A program made the position numbers and the translations under genes. The notes beneath the pieces are model-generated. The model did not search any database, was not told where the DNA came from, and saw only the letters and a program-made list of their open reading frames with translations. From NCBI RefSeq assembly GCF_000764535.1, contig NZ_CP009571.1, forward strand, positions 3,472,001-3,536,000: a DNA stretch of 64,000 bases, read 5' to 3'. Below, piece by piece: positions 34,071-43,700 of the stretch (within the stretch, counting starts at the first letter, position 1; each line of letters opens with the position of its first letter). Source of the stretch: Sphingomonas taxi (GTDB lineage: Bacteria; Pseudomonadota; Alphaproteobacteria; Sphingomonadales; Sphingomonadaceae).

Positions 34071-36302
34071 ATGGTTTCCCGCCGATCTGTTCTATTGGGC
34101 ATGTCGATGTTGCCGGCCTGGCCTGCGCTCGCCCGGGAGGCGCAGGATCGGATCGACGACCTCATCGGGCGCATGACGATCGAGGAGAAGGCGGGGCAGT
34201 TGTCCTGCTTCTCCGATACGATCCGGCCACTCGGACGCCCGACGAATCCGGGTGAGGCTGCGCGCGACGCCGCTGCGATGTTGATGGCGATCCGCGCGGG
34301 GCAGATCGGCATGCTGTTCAACGGCCATGGCGTCGCGGGCGCCCGCAAGGCGCAACGGGCGGCGTTGCAGAGCCGGCTCGGCATTCCGCTGGTCTTCGCA
34401 GCCGACGTCATCCACGGCTATGAGACGATCTTCCCGATCCCGCTGGGGGAGGCGGCGGCGTTTGATGCTGCCTTGTCGGAACGGATCGCACGGGCGGTGG
34501 CATCCGAAGCGACCGCGGGCGGCCTCCACTGGACGTTCGCACCGATGGTCGACGTTGCCCGCGATCAGCGCTGGGGCCGGGTCGCCGAAGGCGCCGGCGA
34601 AGACGTCCATCTCGGCTGCGTGCTGGCCGCGGCGCGCGTACGAGGGTTCCAGGGCAACGATCTGTCGGCGGACGATGCGCTTTGCGCCACCCCCAAGCAT
34701 TTCGCGGGTTATGGCGCCGTCGGTGGAGGCATGGAATATGGCGCGGTGGACGTGTCGCCCGCGACGCTGCGAGCCGTCCATGTCCCGCCGTTCGCCGCGG
34801 CGTTTGCAGCCGGTGCCGGCGCGGTGATGGCGAGCTTTACCGACGTGAACGGCATACCCGCTACCGCCAACCGCCCGCTGCTGACCGGTTTGCTGCGCGA
34901 CGAGCTGGCGTTCCGCGGGCCGTGCGTCTCGGACTATCAAGCGGATCTCGAGCTGATCGCGCATGGCGCCGCTAGCGACGAAGCCGACGCGGCGCGGCGG
35001 GCCATTCTGGCGGGTACGGACGTCAGCATGCAAAGCGGCCTCTACAATGCGCATCTGCCGGCATTGGTGGCGGCGGGGCGGGTGCCGATGGCGCGGGTCG
35101 ATGAGGCGGTGCGACGCGTGCTGGGGCTGAAGATGCGGTTGGGGCTGTTCGATCGACCATTTCGCTCGCTCGACCGTGCCGCGGAACGGACGCGGATCGG
35201 CACGTTGGCAACGCGCGCGCTGGCACGGGAAGCCGCCACGCGCGCGGTCGTTCTGCTCCGCAACGACGGCGACCTGCTGCCGCTGTCGTCCGCAACCAAG
35301 CGTATCGCATTGATCGGACCGTTCGGTGACGACCCGGCGCAACTCGACGGCCCGTGGAGCTTCGCCGGCTACCGGCGCACGGGCATCGATCTGGCCACCA
35401 CGCTGCGCGGCAGGATCACCGCCCCGACACGTTTGATCGTCGAGCCGGGCAGCGGGATCGAGGCGCCGATCCCCGGCGGGATCGAGCGCGCCGTCGCGGC
35501 TGCGCGGGGCGCCGATATCGTGTTGCTCGCGATCGGCGAAGGCGGTGACATGTCGGGAGAGGCGAACAGCCGCACATCCATCACCATACCGGTCGCCCAA
35601 CAGGCGCTGGCCGATGCCGTCGCCGCGACGGACAGACCCATCGTCGTGCTGCTGCGCCACGGCCGGGCGCTCGCGCTGCAGGGGGCGGTGGCGGCAGCGC
35701 CTGCGATTCTGGCGACCTGGTTTCTCGGCTGCGAGACGGGGCCGGCGCTGGCCGACATCCTGTTCGGCGACGTCGAGCCTACCGGCCGGCTGCCGGTGAG
35801 TTTCCCGTTCGCAACCGGTCAGGAGCCCTGGTCCTACGATCGGCTCCCCACGGGGCGGCCGCCACCAGCCGAACCGCAGCCACAGGGTGGTACGGGCAGG
35901 TGGCGCGATGCACCGGATGCCGCGTGTTATGCGTTCGGCCATGGCCTCGGTTACACGCGCTTCGCCCTCGAGACCGTCACCGCCCCGCCCGTGCTGGCGG
36001 ATGCGAGCGACGTGGTCGTCACCGTCCGCAACATCGGCGCACGGCGAGGGACGCATCTCGTGCAGCTGTACGTGCGTCAGCGCGTCGCCAGCCTCGCCCG
36101 GCCGGTGCGGCAGTTGAAGCGCTTCGCCCATGTGACTCTCGACGCAGGCGAAAGCCGGGCCGTCGCCTTGCCCCTCGGCCCGGCGGATCTGGCGATAGTG
36201 GATGGCAGGGGCACGCGACGGATCGAGCCCGGTGATGTCGACATCTGGATCGCGTCCAGCTCCGCCGATCCGGGCTTGCACGCGGTGACACGGCTGGTGT
36301 GA
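34071..36302 (+). CDS. Glycoside hydrolase family 3 (beta-glucosidase-like), Tat-type signal
   Basis: Exported glycosidase of 743 residues. ATG 34071 follows GGAGAGAGCC. The N-terminus MVSRRSVLLG is a twin-arginine motif followed by a hydrophobic stretch ending PALA, so export is probably by Tat in folded form. GH3 domains in order: the N-terminal barrel (LIGRMTIEEKAGQLSCF, DVIHGYETIFPIPLGE, ATPKHFAGYG), the nucleophile Asp in CVSDYQADLEL, the alpha/beta sandwich (RNDGDLLPLS, ALIGPFGDD), and a C-terminal fibronectin-III-like domain (FGHGLGYTRFA onward). The arrangement resembles BglX-type enzymes that release terminal glucose. It converges on the lacI of locus B with a 44-bp gap and may belong to that regulon. 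Confidence 0.93.
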   Translation: MVSRRSVLLGMSMLPAWPALAREAQDRIDDLIGRMTIEEKAGQLSCFSDTIRPLGRPTNPGEAARDAAAMLMAIRAGQIGMLFNGHGVAGARKAQRAALQSRLGIPLVFAADVIHGYETIFPIPLGEAAAFDAALSERIARAVASEATAGGLHWTFAPMVDVARDQRWGRVAEGAGEDVHLGCVLAAARVRGFQGNDLSADDALCATPKHFAGYGAVGGGMEYGAVDVSPATLRAVHVPPFAAAFAAGAGAVMASFTDVNGIPATANRPLLTGLLRDELAFRGPCVSDYQADLELIAHGAASDEADAARRAILAGTDVSMQSGLYNAHLPALVAAGRVPMARVDEAVRRVLGLKMRLGLFDRPFRSLDRAAERTRIGTLATRALAREAATRAVVLLRNDGDLLPLSSATKRIALIGPFGDDPAQLDGPWSFAGYRRTGIDLATTLRGRITAPTRLIVEPGSGIEAPIPGGIERAVAAARGADIVLLAIGEGGDMSGEANSRTSITIPVAQQALADAVAATDRPIVVLLRHGRALALQGAVAAAPAILATWFLGCETGPALADILFGDVEPTGRLPVSFPFATGQEPWSYDRLPTGRPPPAEPQPQGGTGRWRDAPDAACYAFGHGLGYTRFALETVTAPPVLADASDVVVTVRNIGARRGTHLVQLYVRQRVASLARPVRQLKRFAHVTLDAGESRAVALPLGPADLAIVDGRGTRRIEPGDVDIWIASSSADPGLHAVTRLV

Positions 36303-36346
36303 CAGACGACCGTGCCATATCGCGCGTGGGTCATCGTACGGCGTCG

Positions 36347-37405
36347 TCAGCCGGCCGCCTTCGGTGGTGCCGTCGAGCCGCGGACGGCCAGCCCGACCGG
36401 GACGATGGTCGGGCCGTCCGGCAGCGTGCGGCCGGCCTGTTCGGCGATGATCAGTTCCACCGCGCGCGCCGTCACGTCGGCGATCGGCTGGACGACCGCG
36501 GTCAGCGCCGGATGCGTGAAGCGGACGATCGGCGTGTCGTCGAAGCTGACGATCGACACGTCGGAGGGCACGTCGAGGCGACGCTCGCGCAGCAGCTCCA
36601 GCGTCGCGAGCGACATCTGATCGTTGCTCGCGATGATCGCGGTGGGAGGCAGCGGCGCGTCCAGCAAGGCAGCGGCCGCGCGGCGGCCCGAGGCGAAGCT
36701 GAAATCGCCCTCGGCGAGCAGGTCGCCGATCGGCAGACCGGCGGCGGCCATCGCGCTGCGCCAACCGGTGACCCGCCAGCCGCTGAGTTCGTATTCGGCC
36801 GGGCCGGCGATGAAGCCGATCCGCGCGTGGCCGAGCGCGACCAGATGTTCGGTGGCGAGGCGCGCCGCGCCCTCGTCATCCATGGTCAAGGCGAAGCCGC
36901 CGCCCGGCCTGAGCGAGCCGATGCGGGCGAAGCTGATGCCATGGTCCTCGAGCAGGCGGGTGATCAGCAGGTTTTCCGAATGCGGCGGCGTCAGGATGAC
37001 GCCATCGGGTTGCAGCGCGGCGATCGCCGCGAGCAATTCGCGCTCGATATGGTCGCTGTGGGTGTCGACCAGTTCGACGATCATGCGATAGCCGTGTTTG
37101 GCGCAGGTCAGCATGCCGCCCAATAGCATCTGATCGACCCAATCCGCGCCCTCGCGGCTGCGCCAGTCGGCGATCGTCCGTTCGCGGTCGTTGAGCGCCA
37201 AAATCAGATGCGAGCGCGATCCCGCCATGCGCTGCGCGGCGATCGAGGGGACGTAGCCGAGCTTGGCGATCGACGCCTGCACGCGCTGCGTCATCTCGGG
37301 CCGGACGTTCGGCTCCTTGTTGATGACGCGGCTGACGGTCTGCAACGAGACGCCAGCGTCGGCCGCGACGTGGCGGATCGTGACGGCCTGGCGACGGCGG
37401 ACCAT
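36347..37405 (-). CDS. LacI-family regulator, last gene of the locus B cassette
   Basis: Encodes 352 residues. The ATG overlaps the halogenase stop by one base (TGATG), so it is translated from the cassette mRNA. LacI helix-turn-helix (VTIRHVAADAGVSLQTVSRV, INKEPNVRPEMTQRV), hinge region (YVPSIAAQRMAGSRSH) and sugar-binding domain motifs (AIIASNDQMSLATLELL, VSIVSFDDTP) are all present. Cotranscription with the genes it presumably controls would give feedback. The paired GAACGTTC-centred sites at 43793 and 43860 are the best operator candidates. The inducer is unknown. Confidence 0.92.
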   Translation of the reverse strand: MVRRRQAVTIRHVAADAGVSLQTVSRVINKEPNVRPEMTQRVQASIAKLGYVPSIAAQRMAGSRSHLILALNDRERTIADWRSREGADWVDQMLLGGMLTCAKHGYRMIVELVDTHSDHIERELLAAIAALQPDGVILTPPHSENLLITRLLEDHGISFARIGSLRPGGGFALTMDDEGAARLATEHLVALGHARIGFIAGPAEYELSGWRVTGWRSAMAAAGLPIGDLLAEGDFSFASGRRAAAALLDAPLPPTAIIASNDQMSLATLELLRERRLDVPSDVSIVSFDDTPIVRFTHPALTAVVQPIADVTARAVELIIAEQAGRTLPDGPTIVPVGLAVRGSTAPPKAAG

Positions 37406-38892
37406 CAGGCGGCGTCGGGCGCCACGCCGCAATATTGCGCGACGTAGGCGGCATGGGGCGGCAGACCGCGGACCGTGGTCGCGACGTTCCGGCGCAATGT
37501 CGATAGCAAGCGCGCCATATCGTCGTCGCCGAGCTTGGCGGCGATCGGGTGGTGGCTGCGCGGCACGATGCCCTGGCCCAGCATCACCTGCACCCAGCTG
37601 TTCTCGGCGAACAATTCCTCGTTCTTGCGGAAGACGCGGCCGGTCTCGCGGAACAGCTCGATCTTCTGCGCGAGACTGTCCGGAATCTCCATCGTCGCGC
37701 ACTGCCGCCAGAACGGGCTGTCCCGACGCTCGGTCACCTTATAGTGGAGGATCAGGAAGTCGCGGATCTGCAGCATGTCGGTATGCTGCTGGTCGTTGAA
37801 TTCGGCGACGTCGCGGGGGCTGACGTCGCCTGCCGGCATCATCCGGATCAGCCGCAGGATCGCCCGCTGGATCAGGTGGATGCTGGTCGATTCCAGCGGC
37901 TCCATGAACCCGCCTGACAGGCCCAGCGCGATACAATTGCGATGCCATTGCTTGCGTCGCGCGCCGGTGACGAAGCGGATGCGGTTGGGCTGGGTCAGCA
38001 CGCGCCCCTCGACATTGCCGAGCAGGCGGTCGAGCGCGGCGTCGTGATCGAGATAGCGGCTGCAATAGACGATGCCGTTGCCGACGCGATGCTGGAGCGG
38101 GATGCGCCATTGCCAGCCGGCGTCATGCGCCATCGCGCGGGTGAACGGCACCGCCGGGGCGACGCTTTCGGTCTGCACCGCGATCGCGGCGTCGCAGGGC
38201 AGGTAATGCGTCCAGTCGTCGAAGCCGGTGTGCAAAGCCTGTTCGATCAGCAGCGCGCGAAAGCCGGTGCAGTCGAGGAACAGGTCGCCCTCGATCCGCG
38301 TGCCCGACTCGAGCCGCAACGCCGCGATGTCGCCGCTGGCCCCGTCGAGCTCGACCTGCGCGATCTTGCCCTCGATGCGGTGGGCGCCGTCGGCTTCGGC
38401 CATCCGGCGCAGGAAGCGGCCGTACAGCGCCGAATCGAGCTGATAGGCGTAGTTCATGCGGTCGTCGGGCAGATGCGCGAACTTGCCCTCGCGTGCGGCG
38501 ATCAGTTCGAGGCAGTAATCGTCATAGGGCTGGCCGTGGCCGCGGGTCTGGCCGTCGAGCCAATAATGCTGGAAGCCCGCGGCCCAATGGTCGGTGCCGG
38601 TCAGACCGAAGGAATGGAAATAGCTGTCGCCGGCCTGCTTCCATCCGTCGAAGGCGATGCCGAGTTTGAACGTCGCCTGCGTCGCGCGCATGAACTCGGC
38701 TTCGTTGATGCCGAGCAGGCGGTTGAAGGTGATGAGCGGCGGGATCGTCGATTCGCCGACGCCGACGGTGCCGATCGTGTCGGATTCGACCAGAGTGACC
38801 TCGGCGGCGCGGCCCATGACGCGGGCGATCGCGGCGGCGGCCATCCAGCCCGCGGTGCCGCCGCCGGCGATGACGATGCGGCGCGCCTTCAT
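37405..38892 (-). CDS. Tryptophan-halogenase-family flavoenzyme (locus B cassette)
   Basis: Encodes 495 residues, paralogous to 26246-27736. FAD site GGGTAG (10-15), catalytic K76 (TFKLGIAFDGW), WQWRIP (260-265) and E334-S335 in EPLESTSIHL are intact, so it should be active. The middle substrate-facing part differs clearly from the locus A enzyme, which suggests a different or broader substrate. It overlaps the cupin-like gene upstream by 4 bp and lacI downstream by one base. No flavin reductase is encoded nearby. No export signal. Confidence 0.92.
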   Translation of the reverse strand: MKARRIVIAGGGTAGWMAAAAIARVMGRAAEVTLVESDTIGTVGVGESTIPPLITFNRLLGINEAEFMRATQATFKLGIAFDGWKQAGDSYFHSFGLTGTDHWAAGFQHYWLDGQTRGHGQPYDDYCLELIAAREGKFAHLPDDRMNYAYQLDSALYGRFLRRMAEADGAHRIEGKIAQVELDGASGDIAALRLESGTRIEGDLFLDCTGFRALLIEQALHTGFDDWTHYLPCDAAIAVQTESVAPAVPFTRAMAHDAGWQWRIPLQHRVGNGIVYCSRYLDHDAALDRLLGNVEGRVLTQPNRIRFVTGARRKQWHRNCIALGLSGGFMEPLESTSIHLIQRAILRLIRMMPAGDVSPRDVAEFNDQQHTDMLQIRDFLILHYKVTERRDSPFWRQCATMEIPDSLAQKIELFRETGRVFRKNEELFAENSWVQVMLGQGIVPRSHHPIAAKLGDDDMARLLSTLRRNVATTVRGLPPHAAYVAQYCGVAPDAA

Positions 38893-39899
38893 CGGCCCAG
38901 CGCCCGCAGCAGGAAGGCGCGCAGCCGTCCGGCGGTGTCGGGGGTCAACGGCGCGAGGATGCTGCGCGCGCCTTCCGGGATATGCGCCGAGACGGCCGCG
39001 TCATCCTCGAAAACATAATGGTCGAACATGTCGCGCCAATGCCTCTTCTGGTCTTCGGGAAGGTCGCGGATGGCGAGGATCGCATGGTTGAGCGCATCCT
39101 GCGGCTGGCCGAGCCAGCGCGGGCTCGACCGCCACCAGTAATTGACCAGCACGTTGAACGACGCCAGCCCCTCGACGTGGTGCCACCACATCGCCGGCAC
39201 GTAGAGCGCGTCGCCGGCGTCGAGGTCGGCGACCATCGCATGGTCGAGCGCGTCGCGGAACCGCGGATGCGCAGCGAAATCGGGCGCATGGAAATCGACC
39301 ATGCTGACCGCGCGGCCCGCGGGCGTATTGTCGATCGGACCGAGATACAGATTGCGGAACTGCTCGCGCGGGAAGAGCGTGAAGCGGCGCCGGCCGACCG
39401 CGACGCAGGCGAGATTGTCGGGCACGTCGTTGTGCGCCGCGATGCGCGTCCGCGTTCCCATCCAGATGCTGACGAGCGGGTCGCGGGTGCCGAGGTCGAC
39501 GTGGTTCGCCTCGTGCAGGCCGTGAAAGAAGTTGAGCAGGTCGATCGACGCGAGATAGATGGTGCGGGCGTCGTCGTTGGCGTCGATATGCGCGAAGATC
39601 TCGTCGAGCTTCGACTGGAAGGTCGCGAAGTTCATCCCCATCGCATCGTCGTAGAACAGCCGGCCGTCGCTGCCCGGTGCGCCGACCGACACGGTGAACG
39701 GCACGTCGCGGCGGTGCGCGAGGATATAGCGGCGCGCATCCTGCGCGGAGCGGCGACCAGCCTGGACCAACGGCCAGTCGCCAACCAGATTGCGGACCAC
39801 GAACGGCCGGTCGGCGGCGCGCAGCCTCGCGTCGAGGTCGGCGGCATCGACCACCGCCACCTCGGGGACGCGGGGCAGCGCCGCGAAGATGTCAGCCAT
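38889..39899 (-). CDS. Cupin-like (JmjC/FIH-type) oxygenase (locus B cassette)
   Basis: Encodes 336 residues, paralogous to 25221-26249. RPFVVRNLVGDWPLVQAG near the N-terminus, SIWMGTRTRIAAHNDVPDN with Fe ligands H156 and D158, RRFTLFPREQFRNLYLGP, and the distal histidine H240 in PAMWWHHVEGL are conserved. It overlaps the sapC stop region by 8 bp and the halogenase start by 4 bp. Probably a cytoplasmic Fe(II)/2-oxoglutarate oxygenase; whether it hydroxylates a protein or a small molecule is not known. Confidence 0.87.
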   Translation of the reverse strand: MADIFAALPRVPEVAVVDAADLDARLRAADRPFVVRNLVGDWPLVQAGRRSAQDARRYILAHRRDVPFTVSVGAPGSDGRLFYDDAMGMNFATFQSKLDEIFAHIDANDDARTIYLASIDLLNFFHGLHEANHVDLGTRDPLVSIWMGTRTRIAAHNDVPDNLACVAVGRRRFTLFPREQFRNLYLGPIDNTPAGRAVSMVDFHAPDFAAHPRFRDALDHAMVADLDAGDALYVPAMWWHHVEGLASFNVLVNYWWRSSPRWLGQPQDALNHAILAIRDLPEDQKRHWRDMFDHYVFEDDAAVSAHIPEGARSILAPLTPDTAGRLRAFLLRALGR

Positions 39900-40593
39900 G
39901 CGCCAGCGTCGCGTTCTTGCGGGCGATCAGCGCCGGCAGATTGCCCTGCGACGCCAACGCCATGAAGATCGGCAGCAGATGCCCGTCGCGATGCAGATCG
40001 TCGAGCGCCGACCCCGACAGGCCGCGCAGCCGATCCTCGTCGATGACGTGGAAGCCGACCAGCCGATTGATCGATCCGTCGTCGAGCGGGACTTCGAGGG
40101 TCAGCGGCTCGAGCAGTTCGTGGCGATCGAGCGCGGCGAAGAAGCCGGCGCTCTCGCGATAGCCGGCGTCGAGCGCGCCCAGCTGCTCGATCATCGCGGC
40201 GAGGCGGGGGGAGGGCTGGCCATCGGCGTCGAACAGCAGGTCGCCATCGCCGATCCGCGGGCTGGCCATGTCGATATGGACCTGCGGCCCCTGCGCGCTC
40301 GCGCCGATCAGCAGCGGCTGGATCGCCATCGCCAGGGGCACGTAGCGCGCATCCCAGCGGCCATCGGCGAGGTAGAGGTTCTCGTCATTCTCGAACCCGA
40401 ACATGGCGAGCGCGAGCGTGCTGCCGTCGGCGAGGTTGCGGCGGAAGAGGATGAGATAGTCGTGCTGCACGCGACGGAATTCGTCGGGGACGATCAGGCA
40501 GCTCATCTGCGCATCGCCCAGCGCGGCGCTGCGTTCGCGGCGGATGCGGGTGCCGGCATGCGTGGCGGCGGTAAGGATGGCATGGTCGGGCAT
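39892..40593 (-). CDS. SapC-family protein (locus B cassette)
   Basis: Encodes 233 residues from ATG 40593. It has the family stretch FENDENLYLADGRWDARYVPLAM, then HIDMASPRIGDGDLLFDA, and the C-terminal FHVIDEDRLRGLSGSALDDL with LASQGNLPALIARKNATLAHG. It is the first gene of the cassette; about 136 bp and a terminator separate it from the TonB receptor stop. The N-terminal part differs from the locus A SapC more than the C-terminal part does. The function of the family is unknown; it may be a scaffold or substrate carrier for the two enzymes that follow (inference). Confidence 0.83.
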   Translation of the reverse strand: MPDHAILTAATHAGTRIRRERSAALGDAQMSCLIVPDEFRRVQHDYLILFRRNLADGSTLALAMFGFENDENLYLADGRWDARYVPLAMAIQPLLIGASAQGPQVHIDMASPRIGDGDLLFDADGQPSPRLAAMIEQLGALDAGYRESAGFFAALDRHELLEPLTLEVPLDDGSINRLVGFHVIDEDRLRGLSGSALDDLHRDGHLLPIFMALASQGNLPALIARKNATLAHG

Positions 40594-40676
40594 AATCGAT
40601 CCAATCCCGTGAAACAGGTGCCTTGGCGGCGCGGGCGCGCACGCTTCGTCCTATCTGTCGACGCGGCGCCGACAAG

Positions 40677-40715
40677 ACGAAAAGAGCCACCTCTTCACAG
40701 AGATGGCTCTTTCCT
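40677..40715 (-). terminator. Rho-independent terminator after the locus B TonB receptor
   Basis: On the minus strand AAAGAGCCA pairs with TGGCTCTTT across a 14-nt loop, followed by TTTTCG. It lies 15-50 bp after the receptor stop and before the sapC start, so the cassette needs either read-through or its own promoter, as in locus A. Confidence 0.85.
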
Positions 40716-40729
40716 TCAGCACCGGTCGA

Positions 40730-43700
40730 TCAGAAGTTGAACCGGACGCCGCCCGAGTAGCGCGCGTCCTGCTTCGCCACGAAGGTGACGTTGCGGTCCG
40801 AGCGGCGATGCCCGCGGCGATCGGCGCCGGTCAGGTTGATCGCCTCGGCGAACACGGTCAGGCCGGGCACGAACTGCCAGCTGATTGTTCCGTCGAGCTG
40901 GCCGTAGCCTTCCGTATAATAAGGGTTGATGCCGCCGCCCGACAGGAATTCCGCCCGCCAGTTGTACGACGCGCGCGCCTGGAAGCCGTTCTTGTCGTAA
41001 TAGAGCGTCGCATTGGCGCTGTCGGACAGGCCGTTGATCGCGAATTGCGACGTGCTCGCCGGCAGCAGGTTGTTGTAGTCGCGATTGCCGTTGACGATCG
41101 TATAGTTGAGCTGCGTGCCGAAGCCGGTCTGCCAGAAGCTGTGCTGGATCGCGAATTCGAAGCCGTTGATCGTCGCGGTCTCGTCGCTGTTGAACGGCGT
41201 CGAGATGACGAAATTGACCGGTGCATCCGCGGCGGTGCCGAGGATCGTGCCGTTGACCACGCTGCCCGGGTAGTTGGTGCCGATATAGTTGCGGATGTCG
41301 GCGAAGGTCGCATTGGCGCCGAGCGCGGCGATCGCGGCCTGATAGCGCGGGCCGTTGGCCGGGTTGGTCAGGTTGAACGCCGGGCCGTTGAGCTGGGTGA
41401 CGCCGATATAGTTCGAAACCTGTTTGCGGAAATAGCCGACCGACATGTAGCTTTCGGGCGTGTAATACCATTCCGCCGACAGATCGATGTTCTTCGACTT
41501 GTAGGGCACGAGGTTGGGATTGCCCTGCGCACCGGTGCCGCCGCCGACGCGGAACAACTGGTCGAGCGTCAGGCCGCCCTGCAGCGAGCCGTAGTCGGCA
41601 CGCGTGATCGTGTGGCTGTAAGAGGCGCGCAGCTTGACGTTGCGGATCGGCTGGACGTCGAAGTCGACCGACGGCAACCATTCGTCATAGCCGCCCGAGA
41701 AGGTGGTGAAGGCGCTGTCGCCCGAATAGACGATGTTGAATTCGTTCTGCGAATTCTGCCGCGTCCCGGTCGGGATCGGCACCAGCGCCGAGGATTTCAC
41801 CGTCGTGTTCTCGTAGCGCAGGCCGGCGATCAGATGCGCCGGGTTCGAGAACAGATCGAACTTGTTGTTGATCTGCAAATAGGGCGCGACGGTCTTTTCA
41901 CGGATGCGGCGATCGGTGGTGTAGGGGGTGAGGCAATTGCCGTCGCCGCCGCAGATGCCATAGGTCGAATCGAGCAGGCCGACGACCTGTTCGAAATTGT
42001 AGCCGTAGAATTGCTTGGCGATGTCCGAGCTGCCGACGCCGCCGATGCCCTTGAACTTGCTGGGGATGTCGATCAGCTTGAAGATGTCGTCGGGCAGCAG
42101 CGCCGCCGCCGCCGCGCGCTGCGCCGCGCTGTCGCCGCCGGTGCCGCCCCAGGTGTCGTTCTGCAACACGCCATAGGCCGAGCGCACCTTGTTGTCGGTG
42201 AAGGTGAAGCCGAAATCGATCGAATCGAGGAAGCTGCCCTCGTGGTCGTAATGCCCCTTCAGCTGCGCCTGGTTGATCCGGTCGCGGAAGTAGGAATTGC
42301 GGAAGGCGTTGCCGGTCGGCACGATCAGCGACGCGTTCAGCGGGTTGATGCCGGGCTGCATCTGGTAGGAGATCACCGGCAGATCGTTGTCGAAGTTGAT
42401 CGTCTGGTTGGCGACGCCGAAGATCGCGGTGCCCAGCGAATTGCTGTTGCCGTATTTGTTGGTCGGCTTCGATTCGGCGGTCGAATGATGCGCGTCGAGG
42501 CCGACGGTGACGCCGCCGGGGGCTTCCCAGGTGAGGTTGGCGCCGAGCGACTTGTTCTCGGTCCGGTACGCGGTCAGCGCGCTGGAATAGGACAGGTCCT
42601 TGGCTTCCGCCGCGGTGAAGCGCTCGGTGTAGAAGCGCGGGCCGGCGACCGGGCCGTCGGTCCATGCCGACGAGGTGTCGTTGTGGTTGAACCAGATGCC
42701 GACGTTGGCGTTGCGCGTCTTCACCTCGTTGCGCGAATAGGTGTAGTCGATCGTCGCGACCAACGTATCGGTCGGCTTCGCCTGCAGCACCAACTGGCCG
42801 TTGATGCGCTCGCGGCTGATGTCGTTGACGTCGTAGGAGGCGTTCTGCGGCACTTCGTAGACGCTGGTGGCGCTCGGGCGGTTGGTGATGTTCGCCGCAC
42901 GCGGATCGCCGGGCTGCGCGAGCGAGCCCCAATTGTTCTCCGAGCCGAGATAGCCGTCGCGCCAGCCGACGTTGGCCTGGTTCACCGACGCGCGGCGCTT
43001 CTGGTAGACGCCGTTCGCCAGGATGCCGATCCGGTCGTCGGCGAAGGTGGTCGAGAAGATGCCCGACACTTCGGGCGTGATGTCATTCTTGCCGTTCTGC
43101 GAGGTGTCGATGACGCCGCGTGCGGCGACCGAGCCGCGCGTGCCGACCTTGTCGAACGGACGCGGCGTGCGGATGTTGATCGTCGCACCGATGCCGCCCG
43201 ACGGCACGCTGGCGCGGCCCGACTTGTAGACCTCAAGCGCGGCGATGCCTTCGGAGGCGAGGTTGGCGAAGTCGAACGCGCGCGAGCCCGGCGCGCTGTT
43301 GCCGTCGCCGATCACCGCGGTCGGCAGCTGACGGCCGTTGAGGACGACGAGATTGTATTCGGGGCCGAGGCCGCGGACGGTGACGAACGAGCCTTCGCCG
43401 TTCGACCGGTCGATCGACACGCCGGTGATGCGCTGGAGCGATTCGGCGAGGTTGGTATCGGGGAATTTGCCGATATCCTCCGCCGAGATCGCGTCGACGA
43501 TACCCTGGCCGTCGCGCTTGATGTCCGCGGAGGCGCGCAGCGAGGCGCGGATGCCGGTCACGACGATATCGCCGGTGGTATCCGGTGCGTCCGACGGCGT
43601 CGCGGCCTGCGGTTCGATCTGCGCGGGGCCGGTGTTGCCGAGCGTGGCGGCGGCGTCCTGCGCGGCGGCGGCACCCGGCAGGGCGACGAGAGCGGCGGTC

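Noticed and set aside
34092..36764. 890-codon minus-strand frame across the GH3 gene
   Set aside because: Opposite a complete GH3 with catalytic motifs; no motif of its own.
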